Shown piece by piece: positions 9,222 to 15,988 of a stretch of 64,000 bases of DNA (within the stretch, counting starts at the first letter, position 1; every line of letters begins with the position of its first letter). A model generated the notes under the pieces. That model did not search any database. It saw only the letters and a program-made list of their open reading frames with translations, and was not told the DNA's origin. Position numbers and translations under genes: made by a program. The DNA is from Anaerolineae bacterium (lineage in GTDB: Bacteria > Chloroflexota > Anaerolineae > Caldilineales > Caldilineaceae): positions 124,001-188,000 of the forward strand of contig JAUIHI010000002.1 of assembly GCA_030432295.1 (NCBI GenBank). The letters are read 5' to 3'.

Positions 9222-12200
9222 ATGACCGCACAACCCAATCTTTCCAGTTGGAACGCCCTTAAATTTCGCTGCATCGGTCCGCCCCGGGGCGGACGGGTGG
9301 TGGCCGTGGCCGGACACCCGACGGATCGCAACACCGCCTACTTTGGCGGCTGCGCGGGGGGCGTCTGGAAGACCAGTGACGGCGGCACCTATTGGGAGAA
9401 TATTAGCGACGGCTTCTTCCGCACGTCCGCGGTGGGAGCCCTGGCCGTCTCGGAAGCCGACCCAAACGTCATCTACGCGGGGATGGGCGAGACTTCCATC
9501 CGGGGCGATGTGAGCTGGGGTGACGGCGTCTACAAATCCACCGACGGCGGCAAGACTTGGCAGAATGTGGGGCTGGGCGACACCCACCACATCGGGATGA
9601 TCCGCATCCACCCCAAGAACGCGGATATCGTCTACGTGGCCGCGCTCGGCCACGCCTTTGGCCCCAACCCGGAGCGGGGCGTCTATCGCACAGCCGATGG
9701 GGGCAAATCCTGGGAGCAGATTCTCCACGTCAGCGAACGGGCCGGCGCCATCGACCTGGCCCTGGATGTGACCAATCCCCGCATCCTCTACGCCTCCATC
9801 TGGCAGGTGCATCGCCATTTCTGGGAACTGGTCAGCGGCGGGCCAGACAGCGGCCTGTGGAAATCCAGCGACGGCGGCGACACCTGGACGGATATTACGC
9901 GAGCCAAAGGGCTGCCGCAAGAGGGCATTCTGGGCAAAATCGGCGTGGCGGTCTCCCCGGCCAAACCGGATCGGGTATGGGCGATTGTCGAGTCTGACGA
10001 CGAAAAGTCGGGCGTCTACCGTTCCGACGACGGCGGCGCAAGCTGGGCGCTGCTCACCACCAACCGGGATTTGATGGCCCGGCCCTGGTATTATATGCAC
10101 ATCTTCGCCGACCCCCAGGACGCCGACACGATTTATATCAACAACCTGAAGATGTGGAAGTCCACCGACGGCGGCAAGAACTACACGGAAATCACCACCC
10201 CCCACGGCGACAACCACGCGCTCTGGATCGACCCGAACGATCCCCAGCGGATGGTCCAGGGCAACGACGGCGGCGCCTGTGTCAGCTTCAACGGCGGCGA
10301 CACTTGGAGCACTATCTACAACCAGCTTACCGGCCAGTTCTACCACCTGGACGTGGACAATCAACTGCCCTACCGGGTCTATGGAACCCAGCAGGACAAC
10401 AGCAGCATCAGCGTGCCCAGCGCTACGGAAAAGGGGGCCATCCCCTGGACCGACTGCTACTCCGCGGGGACGGGGGAGAGCGGCTACATCGCCGTCAATC
10501 CGGACGACTCGAACATCGCCTTTGTGGGCGCGGTGGGGTCGTCGCCCGGCGGCGGCGGCGCGCTGCAACGCTACGATCACCGCACGAAGCAGATTCGCCT
10601 GGTGACTGTCTGGCCGGAACCCAACAGCGGTTGGGGGGCCAAGGATATGAAACACCGTTTCCCCTGGACCTTCCCGATTCTCTTCTCGCCCCACGACAGC
10701 GGCATCCTCTACACCTGTGGCAATACGGTTTTTCGATCCACCGACGAGGGCCATAGCTGGGAGATAATCAGCCCAGACCTGACCCGCAACGACGAGAGCA
10801 AAATGCAGCCCTCCGGCGGCCCGCTCAATCTGGACACCAGCGGAGCGGAACACTACTGCACGATTTCCACATTCATCGAATCTGCCCACGAGCCGGGCGT
10901 CTTCTGGGCGGGCAGCGACGACGGGCTGGTCCACATCAGCCGGGACGGGGGCGCAAGCTGGCAGAACGTCACCCCGCCGGACCTGCCCGCCTTCAGTCTG
11001 ATAACCGTCATCGAACCCAGCGCCCACGACCCAGCGACGGTCTATCTGGCTGCCACCCGCTACAAACTGGAAGAGTACGGCCCGTATCTCTTCAAGACCA
11101 GCGATTACGGCGCAAGCTGGCAGCGCATCGACGCCACTTTCCCCGCGGGGGAGATCACCCGCATCCTGCGTGCCGACCCGGAACGGGAAGGTCTGCTCTA
11201 CGTGGGCAGCGAGACCGGGCTGTTCGTCTCCTTTGACGACGGAGCCAACTGGCAGCGGATGCCGGGCAACCTGCCCGTCGTGCCGGTCTATGACCTGAAG
11301 ATTAAAGACAGCGATCTGGTCGTCGCCACCCACGGGCGGGCTTTCTGGATTCTCGACGATCTGACGCCGCTGCGAGAGATTGAACCACGGAAGACACTGA
11401 ATACACAGAATTTACGGCTATTTCCGCCGCGCAAGACCCTTCGCCGTTGGCTGCTGTGGGGCTTGGGCGGCAGCCAGGGAGGGGTGCGCAACTACCGGCT
11501 CTCCTTTGGGGCGCTGATTACCTATCGGGAAATGAAGGACGAGAACGGCGTGAAAGTGTGGCAAACCATCGACTCCGGTGAGAATCCGCCCCAGGGAGTA
11601 ATCGTCTACTACAACCTGCCCGCGGAACTTTCCGAGGACGTGAAACTGACGATTCTTGACGGCAAAGGCAACGAAATCAAATCCTTTGGACCAAAACCGA
11701 AGGAAGCGGCCAAAGCTAACGGCGGGGAAGATGTGTACATTTCCGCCGCGCCGGGACTCAACCGTTTCATCTGGGATATGCGCTATCCCGAAGCAGAGAA
11801 GTTGCCCGGCGATGTCATCACCGAAAAGGCGGTGACGGGCGCGATGGCGGCACCGGGGCGTTACAGTGTGCGCTTGCAGGTGGGCGACGCTACGCTGGAA
11901 GAATCCTTCGAGATTTTCGTGGACCCGGCCACCGGCGCTACCCCGGAAGCGATGGCGGAGCAGTTCGCCCTCTGGCAGACGGTCAACGGCAAAATCAGCC
12001 AGACCCACGCCGCCATCAAAAAGCTGCGCCGGGTGCGGGATCAGATGGCGCTGTGGGCGGAGAACGCGGGCAAATCTGGGCTGGACGAAAAACAGGCCAC
12101 GGCTCTGGCCGAACGGGCCAAGCAGATCGGCGGGCAGTTGGGCGAAGTGGAGAAGGAACTGGTCTCGGTGGATTCCAAGACCGCCTTCGACCGGCTGCGC

Positions 12201-12413
12201 AAGCCCATCCGTCTCAATGCCAAACTGATCAATCTAATCAGCGTCATCGGAGCTGCGGACGCTGCACCCACCCGCCAGACCCACGACGTCTTCGCCCATC
12301 TCTCCGAACTGGTGGACGCCCAACTGGGCAAGCTCGACTCGATTCTGGAGGAGAGCGTGGCCGACTTCAACGCGGCGGTGAAGGCTGCAGATGTCCCGGC
12401 GGTGGTGGTGTAG
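9222..12413 (+). CDS. BNR/VPS10 (sortilin-like) beta-propeller protein
   Basis: Protein of 1,063 residues built from many BNR/Asp-box blades of the type SxDGGxTW (for example STDGGKTW, SSDGGDTW, SDDGGASW, SRDGGASW). These fold as a large beta-propeller like the VPS10/sortilin domain or BNR glycosidases. The family opening KFRCIGPPRGGRV is clear. The C-terminal third (about 720-1,063) is a beta domain followed by a helical segment with repeated charged residues (about 900-1,060). No signal peptide is seen with the chosen start. The frame is open further upstream, but ATG 9222 has GGAGTG at proper spacing and begins where family similarity begins. Function is not known; related proteins are annotated as glycosyl hydrolase only by blade similarity. 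A dispersed repeat seems to be embedded near residue 725. Confidence 0.85.
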   Translation: MTAQPNLSSWNALKFRCIGPPRGGRVVAVAGHPTDRNTAYFGGCAGGVWKTSDGGTYWENISDGFFRTSAVGALAVSEADPNVIYAGMGETSIRGDVSWGDGVYKSTDGGKTWQNVGLGDTHHIGMIRIHPKNADIVYVAALGHAFGPNPERGVYRTADGGKSWEQILHVSERAGAIDLALDVTNPRILYASIWQVHRHFWELVSGGPDSGLWKSSDGGDTWTDITRAKGLPQEGILGKIGVAVSPAKPDRVWAIVESDDEKSGVYRSDDGGASWALLTTNRDLMARPWYYMHIFADPQDADTIYINNLKMWKSTDGGKNYTEITTPHGDNHALWIDPNDPQRMVQGNDGGACVSFNGGDTWSTIYNQLTGQFYHLDVDNQLPYRVYGTQQDNSSISVPSATEKGAIPWTDCYSAGTGESGYIAVNPDDSNIAFVGAVGSSPGGGGALQRYDHRTKQIRLVTVWPEPNSGWGAKDMKHRFPWTFPILFSPHDSGILYTCGNTVFRSTDEGHSWEIISPDLTRNDESKMQPSGGPLNLDTSGAEHYCTISTFIESAHEPGVFWAGSDDGLVHISRDGGASWQNVTPPDLPAFSLITVIEPSAHDPATVYLAATRYKLEEYGPYLFKTSDYGASWQRIDATFPAGEITRILRADPEREGLLYVGSETGLFVSFDDGANWQRMPGNLPVVPVYDLKIKDSDLVVATHGRAFWILDDLTPLREIEPRKTLNTQNLRLFPPRKTLRRWLLWGLGGSQGGVRNYRLSFGALITYREMKDENGVKVWQTIDSGENPPQGVIVYYNLPAELSEDVKLTILDGKGNEIKSFGPKPKEAAKANGGEDVYISAAPGLNRFIWDMRYPEAEKLPGDVITEKAVTGAMAAPGRYSVRLQVGDATLEESFEIFVDPATGATPEAMAEQFALWQTVNGKISQTHAAIKKLRRVRDQMALWAENAGKSGLDEKQATALAERAKQIGGQLGEVEKELVSVDSKTAFDRLRKPIRLNAKLINLISVIGAADAAPTRQTHDVFAHLSELVDAQLGKLDSILEESVADFNAAVKAADVPAVVV
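11383..11417 (+). repeat. Dispersed ACCACGGA/ACACAGA-type repeat inside the BNR gene
   Basis: The stretch AACCACGGAAGACACTGAAT and the following ACACAGAATTTACGG have the style of the intergenic ACACGGAT/CAGATTTACGC repeats seen elsewhere in the window (13,912; 26,497; 63,149). Here they are translated in frame as roughly EPRKTLNTQNLR, between the last propeller blade and the C-terminal domain. Confidence 0.45.
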
Positions 12414-12430
12414 GGGCGGTAGACAGCAGG

Positions 12431-12502
12431 CCGCGGACGGCGGACCGCAGACGACGGACGAACGCTGGGACCGATCTCTCGGCGTTCGTCTGCCGTCCGC
12501 GG
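12431..12502. repeat. REP-like GC hairpin (GCGGACGGCGGACCGCAG type)
   Basis: Inverted repeats CCGCGGACGGC (12431-12441) / GCCGTCCGCGG (12492-12502) and GACGAACGC (12457-12465) / GCGTTCGTC (12482-12490) form one long imperfect stem just after the BNR gene. A similar GACCGC-rich hairpin lies at 22,331-22,386. It may serve as the 3' end of the BNR transcript. Confidence 0.6.
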
Positions 12503-12568
12503 ATGTGAAGCTCCTATGAAAAACGTTAGCTGAAGCTATCGATCGAACAATCGCTGAGGAATCCCGTA

Positions 12569-12694
12569 ATGTCAATCATTGACAATCGTATGCTGTGGCG
12601 GCAGTTTGGCGCAGCCATCGAAATGCTCCACGACGCGCTGGCGGACTGCCCGGATGAACTCTGGGAAGCGCGCCGCCCACTAAGAATCTTCTGA
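12569..12694 (+). pseudogene. DinB-family protein N-terminal fragment
   Basis: Short frame of 41 codons. The pattern LWRQFGAAIEMLHDALADC, followed by PDELWEARRP, resembles the first helix of DinB-like four-helix-bundle proteins (Met-Leu-x-x-Ala-Leu, then Pro-Asp-x-x-Trp). It stops at TGA 12692-12694 instead of continuing to the usual length of about 150 residues, and the next gene starts 5 bp later in another frame. The rest of the DinB domain is not visible, so this reads as a decayed remnant. Recognition rests on motif resemblance only. Confidence 0.45.
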
Positions 12695-12699
12695 GGCGT

Positions 12700-12993
12700 A
12701 TGAACCTCGAACTCGAATTCAGCGGCGAAATCTGGTATTGGCGCGGTCCCGCGCCCTGGTATTTTGTGACGGTCCCCGATGAGGAATGCCAGGAGATCAA
12801 AGCCGTTTCTGGCTTGGTCACCTATGGCTGGGGGATGATTCCGGCAACTGTTCGGATCGGCAAAAGCCAGTGGGAGACCGCTCTGTGGCCCAAAGATGGC
12901 AGCTATATTGTGCCCATCAAAGCGAGTATTCGCAGAGCCGAAAAGATTGACGAAGGCGAGTCTGTGACTGTGCGCCTGGAAATCCAGCGGTGA
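12700..12993 (+). CDS. DUF1905 domain protein
   Basis: Protein of 97 residues. It matches the small beta-barrel DUF1905 family (ELEFSGEIWYWRGPAPWYFVTVP at the start, GWGMIPATVRIGKSQWETALWPKDG in the middle, VTVRLEIQR at the end), which often occurs alone or fused to YdeI/OmpD-associated domains. The length equals a complete single DUF1905 domain. It follows the DinB-like remnant by 5 bp and ends before a bidirectional terminator. Biochemical function is unknown. The frame, length and family pattern make it a convincing real gene. Confidence 0.78.
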   Translation: MNLELEFSGEIWYWRGPAPWYFVTVPDEECQEIKAVSGLVTYGWGMIPATVRIGKSQWETALWPKDGSYIVPIKASIRRAEKIDEGESVTVRLEIQR

Positions 12994-13044
12994 GCTATCG
13001 CGAGCAACAGTTTCCATCAGCAGTTGAACACTCTCGCAAAGAAA

Positions 13045-13080
13045 AAGACCCTTCCGTCTCTGGAAGGGTCTTCTTCTTTA
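13045..13080. terminator. Bidirectional terminator between the DUF1905 gene and fabI
   Basis: Perfect 11-bp stem AAGACCCTTCC / GGAAGGGTCTT (13045-13072) with a 6-nt loop. The plus side is followed by CTTCTTTA; the minus side reads into TTTTTCTTT. It serves the two convergent genes. Confidence 0.88.
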
Positions 13081-13091
13081 TGACGACTATT

Positions 13092-13883
13092 CTATTCTTT
13101 CTCATCCGCTGACGGGTCCGGTGCGCCCATAATATTGAAGCCGCCGTCCACATAGAGCACCTCGCCCGTCACCTTGCGCGACCAGTCGCTGAGCAGGTAG
13201 CGGGCTGCGTCGCCGATGTCCTCCTGGTCCACATTGCCCATAGGCGCAACCGACCCCACATAGTTCAGGCTCTTGCGAAAGCCGCTGACACCGGAGGCAG
13301 CCAGGGTTTTGATGGGTCCGGCGCTGATGGCGTTGACCCGAATCTGGTTCTGCCCCAAATCCCAGGCCAGATAGCGCACAGTGGCTTCCAGCGCGGCTTT
13401 GGCCACACCCATTACATTGTAGTTGGGCGTCACCTTCTCCGCGCCGTAGTAGGTCATGGCCATTATCGCACCGCCCTCTGGCATCAACGGATAGGCCCGC
13501 TTGGCCAGGGCCACCAGACTGTAGCAACTCACATCCATCGCTATGCGAAAGCCTTCCCGGCTGGTGTTGACAAAACGCCCACCCAACTCTTCCCGAGGCG
13601 CATAGGCGATGGAATGGACCAGAAAGTCTAGCTTCCCGAAGTGGGCTTCAACTTTGGCGAAGAGGGCGTCGATAGCCTCCTCATTGGTCACATCACACTC
13701 TTCCACAAATGTGACCCCCAGGCTCTCGGCCAAGGGTTCCACCCGTTTTTGCAGCATTTCGCCCGCATAGCTGAATCCCAATTCGGCACCTTCAGCCGCC
13801 AATGCCTGGGCAATACCCCAGGCAATCGAATTTTTGTTGGCAATGCCAAAGATCATCCCGCGTTTCCCATCGAAAAGACCCAT
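13092..13883 (-). CDS. fabI: Enoyl-[acyl-carrier-protein] reductase (NADH)
   Basis: Protein of 263 residues, the usual FabI length. It catalyses the last reduction of each fatty-acid elongation cycle, trans-2-enoyl-ACP to acyl-ACP, in the cytoplasm. The FabI form of the nucleotide-binding glycine motif is present ([11 protein letters not shown], residues 13-23). Active-site residues Tyr145, Tyr155 and Lys162 sit in [34 protein letters not shown] and the substrate-loop region follow as expected. ATG 13883 has AGAGGAG 8 nt upstream. The gene is monocistronic and ends at a bidirectional terminator. It does not sit with other fab genes here. Assignment is confident from motifs alone. Confidence 0.95.
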   Translation of the reverse strand: MGLFDGKRGMIFGIANKNSIAWGIAQALAAEGAELGFSYAGEMLQKRVEPLAESLGVTFVEECDVTNEEAIDALFAKVEAHFGKLDFLVHSIAYAPREELGGRFVNTSREGFRIAMDVSCYSLVALAKRAYPLMPEGGAIMAMTYYGAEKVTPNYNVMGVAKAALEATVRYLAWDLGQNQIRVNAISAGPIKTLAASGVSGFRKSLNYVGSVAPMGNVDQEDIGDAARYLLSDWSRKVTGEVLYVDGGFNIMGAPDPSADEKE

Positions 13884-13911
13884 CGTTATTCTCCTCTATA
13901 TTGATGTGTAA

Positions 13912-13998
13912 AATAGCCAACGATGAACACCGATTCACACGGATAAGACGGATGGACAGGGATAAAATCTGCGCTCATCTGCGTCCCACTTTCATTTT
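13912..13998. repeat. Dispersed ACACGGAT/ATCTGCG repeat
   Basis: Upstream of fabI is a string of related short words: GATGAACACCGATTCACACG, then GATAAGACGGATGGACAGGG, then ATAAAATCTGCGCTCATCTG. It is of the same style as the repeats at 26,497 and 63,149. It looks non-coding. Confidence 0.5.
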
Positions 13999-14290
13999 TA
14001 TCGGCGTCAACCGGTTGCGTTGTCTCTTGTGAATATCCCATTGATGAACAAAGCCAGATATGGCTCAATTGCCCAGTGCGCTCGCTTGCCAAAGCATAAA
14101 CACCGGGACAAGCCGTCAGTTACGCGCGCGCTGCCTCTTCGTAGCCATTCCCGATCGAACTCGCGATGATACACAGGAGCCTGACACAAATCGTAAATTG
14201 AAAGTGCTTTCTCGGTGCATTTTGTAAACCAACCGAAAGCCCTCATGCCAATTTAGGCCAAACTCCCTCAAAAACTCGCTAAATTCGCAC
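13999..14290. other. Intergenic stretch with no supported gene
   Basis: Less GC-rich than its surroundings. Two overlapping minus-strand frames of about 80 codons exist, but they lack a ribosome-binding site, share sequence in different frames and match no family I recognise. I see no gene here; decayed coding DNA is possible. Confidence 0.4.
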
Positions 14291-14319
14291 TTTACAAAAC
14301 AAAAGTTATGTGATACACT
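14291..14319 (+). promoter_or_regulatory. Promoter of the candidate small RNA
   Basis: TTTACA (14291-14296), a 17-bp spacer and an extended -10, TGATACACT (hexamer 14314-14319). The same extended -10 style occurs upstream of the SUMF1-like gene (TGTGATACAAT). Confidence 0.6.
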
Positions 14320-14325
14320 TCCAAA

Positions 14326-14445
14326 TAAGAAGAACTGAGTTGTCACGTTGTGGTTGGAAGCCACTATCGGGGGAAGCGTGACGAGTCAGTTCTTCCCATT
14401 TAAGCAACAAATCAGGGGCAGCTACGCTGCCCCTGATTTGTTTTA
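14326..14445 (+). ncRNA. Candidate small RNA with a 19-bp stem and intrinsic terminator
   Basis: No protein-coding frame is convincing here, yet the segment has a promoter, a strong fold and a terminator. The fold pairs 14329-14347 (GAAGAACTGAGTTGTCACG) with 14377-14395 (CGTGACGAGTCAGTTCTTC): 17 Watson-Crick pairs, one G-U and one mismatch. The loop contains a small GTGG/CCAC hairpin and a G-rich TATCGGGGGAAG tail. A second perfect hairpin with a T-run closes the transcript (14406-14445). Predicted length is about 120 nt. It does not show the SRP or tmRNA core sequences I know. It lies between tyrS (convergent) and fabI (divergent). Confidence 0.55.
14406..14445. terminator. Terminator shared by the small RNA and tyrS
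   Basis: Perfect 17-bp stem AACAAATCAGGGGCAGC (14406-14422) / GCTGCCCCTGATTTGTT (14426-14442) with a 3-nt loop. TTTT lies on the plus side. On the minus strand it directly follows the tyrS stop codon. Confidence 0.85.
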
Positions 14446-14453
14446 AGTTGCAG

Positions 14454-15689
14454 TCAGGCAGAAACGATACGCAGGTAGCGACGTTTACCCACCTGCAAAA
14501 CCTGATCCTTGCCCGCTGTATGGGCTATCTCTTCTCCGGCATCCTCCACTGTCTCGCCGTTGAGTCGGACACCCCCCTGCTGAATCAGCCGCCGCGCCTC
14601 GCTGTTGCTGCGGGTCAACCCGGCTTCATTCATCAGATCGAGCAGCCCGATGGCCCCGGCGATGGCGTGCTCCGGCGCGTCGCTGGGAATGTCCCCCTCG
14701 AACATCCGTCGGGCATCCTCGGCGGCCTGGTTTGCGGCTTCGTCCCCGTGGAAGATGCTGACAATCTCCCAGGCCAGTTGGGCTTTGGCCTCCTGGGGAT
14801 TCAAGCGGCCCGCTTCGATCTCCGCCAACATTTCGTCGATCTTTGTTTGGCTCCAGCGGGTAACCAACTCAGCGAAGTTGCGGAAGGTGTGGTCGGCCAA
14901 GCTCAGTACTTTTGTGAAGATCACACCCGGCGCTTCGTGGATGCCGATGGAATTGCCGGTGGACTTGCTCATGCGCAATGTACCATCGGTCCCCACCAGA
15001 ATCGGGAAGGTCAGCACAACCTGGGGTTCTGTGCCTTTGGCTTCCATCAGTTTGCGCCCGGCCATCAGATTGAAGAGCTGATCCGTGCCGCCGATCTGCA
15101 CGTCCGTATTGAGCGCGACCGCGTCGTAGCCCTGCATCAGCGCGTAGAAAAACTCGTGCAGCCAGATGGGATCGCCTTTGGCATGGCGCTTGCTGAAGTT
15201 GTCCCTCGTCAGAAATTGCTGGACAGTAAAGTTGCTGGCCAGATCGATCACATCGCCAAAGCTCAGTTCGCCCAGCCATTTGTGGTTGTATTCCACAAGC
15301 GTCTTCTGCCGGTCCAAGACCTGGAAAGCCTGCTCGGTGAATGTGCGGGCATTTTCCATGGCCGCGTCCAGTGTCTGCTGCTGGCGGGCACTCTCTTTGT
15401 CGCTGGGGTCGCCGATTGTGCCGGTGAATGTGCCGATCAGAAAGACGACTTCGTGGCCCAATTCCTGAAACTGGCGCAGTTTGCGCAGGGGCACGGTGTG
15501 GCCCAGGTGCAGGTCCGAGGAAGTGGGGTCGAAGCCGCAGTAGACCCGCAGGGGCTTGCCGGTGGCGCTGGCCTTTTCCAGCCGGGCACGCAGTTCCTTT
15601 TCCATATTGGTGCGGGTCAGGTCGTCGCCAAAATCGACACCCCGCATGAGGATGCTCATCTGTTCATCGACAGGAGGGAAAGTTGTCAT
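14454..15689 (-). CDS. tyrS: Tyrosyl-tRNA synthetase
   Basis: Protein of 411 residues. It charges tRNA-Tyr with tyrosine using ATP. The class I signatures are present: HLGH (residues 61-64) and RMSKS (239-243), with tyrosine-pocket elements [13 protein letters not shown] and [11 protein letters not shown]-terminal S4 RNA-binding domain (about 345-411, [15 protein letters not shown]) matches the longer bacterial TyrRS form. ATG 15689 is chosen over an ATG 7 codons upstream because AGGAAC precedes it at usable spacing and the upstream one has no ribosome-binding site. Upstream lie a Tyr-rich leader frame and an intrinsic terminator, so expression is probably set by attenuation. It ends at a strong terminator. 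Confidence 0.95.
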   Translation of the reverse strand: MTTFPPVDEQMSILMRGVDFGDDLTRTNMEKELRARLEKASATGKPLRVYCGFDPTSSDLHLGHTVPLRKLRQFQELGHEVVFLIGTFTGTIGDPSDKESARQQQTLDAAMENARTFTEQAFQVLDRQKTLVEYNHKWLGELSFGDVIDLASNFTVQQFLTRDNFSKRHAKGDPIWLHEFFYALMQGYDAVALNTDVQIGGTDQLFNLMAGRKLMEAKGTEPQVVLTFPILVGTDGTLRMSKSTGNSIGIHEAPGVIFTKVLSLADHTFRNFAELVTRWSQTKIDEMLAEIEAGRLNPQEAKAQLAWEIVSIFHGDEAANQAAEDARRMFEGDIPSDAPEHAIAGAIGLLDLMNEAGLTRSNSEARRLIQQGGVRLNGETVEDAGEEIAHTAGKDQVLQVGKRRYLRIVSA

Positions 15690-15750
15690 TGCTCGTTCCT
15701 GTATATTCAAAAGTTGATTAGTTTACTGGTTGATTGGACACATGCCCCGC

Positions 15751-15783
15751 AAAATAAAAACGCGTGGCTGTGCGCCACGCGTT
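15751..15783 (-). terminator. Attenuator terminator in the tyrS leader
   Basis: Perfect 10-bp stem AACGCGTGGC (15759-15768) / GCCACGCGTT (15774-15783). On the minus strand it is followed by TTTTTATTTT, a textbook intrinsic terminator. It lies between the tyrS promoter and the tyrS start codon, so it must be bypassed for tyrS to be expressed. Confidence 0.85.
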
Positions 15784-15806
15784 CGGTACGGGAGAAGGCT
15801 GTCTGC

Positions 15807-15911
15807 TTAGATGGAGACAGAATGAACGGCGTGCGCGGACAGAGCGGGGCGTCTTGCGCCCCTCGGATACGAGTAGCCATATTCGCTGCACACAACCGGT
15901 TGCCTTTTCAT
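15807..15911 (-). CDS. Tyr-rich leader peptide of tyrS (leaderless start)
   Basis: Frame of 34 codons beginning MKRQPVV. The run EYGYSY at residues 10-15 puts three Tyr codons (TAT, TAC, TAT) in five positions, directly ahead of a GGGGCG/CGCCCC hairpin. The ATG (15909-15911) lies exactly 7 nt downstream of the -10 box, so its A is the predicted transcription start. The leader would be translated from a leaderless mRNA. The TAA lies in the loop of a CTGTCT/AGACAG stem, and the terminator hairpin follows. This is the layout expected for amino-acid-codon attenuation. The peptide itself probably has no function. Evidence is from sequence layout only. Confidence 0.7.
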   Translation of the reverse strand: MKRQPVVCSEYGYSYPRGARRPALSAHAVHSVSI

Positions 15912-15917
15912 GGGTAG

Positions 15918-15946
15918 ACTATAGCACGCCCCTCGCCGAAGGTCAA
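15918..15946 (-). promoter_or_regulatory. tyrS operon promoter
   Basis: On the minus strand TTGACC (15941-15946), a 17-bp spacer and TATAGT (15918-15923). It lies after the end of the dehydratase gene (15989), so the tyrS leader has its own promoter. Predicted start is at 15911. Confidence 0.8.
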
Positions 15947-15988
15947 AAAGAAGTTGGACTTTTCGGAAAAAGTCGAACTTCTCTCCGA

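Noticed and set aside
9150-11333. 727-codon minus-strand frame opposite the BNR gene
   Set aside because: It is an antisense shadow of the GC-rich propeller repeats; the plus-strand product has clear family motifs.
14007-14364. Two minus-strand frames of about 80 codons (possible toxin or transposase remnants)
   Set aside because: No start signal, no recognisable family, and overlap with the promoter and stem of the candidate small RNA.
14326-14445. SRP RNA or 6S RNA identity for the hairpin RNA
   Set aside because: The SRP tip sequence and the 6S central-bubble layout are not seen; left as an unnamed candidate.
15751-15911. T-box riboswitch upstream of tyrS
   Set aside because: The leader has GTACCG near the terminator but not the T-box core TGGNACCGCG, and it is short for a stem I plus antiterminator. 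The Tyr-codon leader frame explains the layout better.
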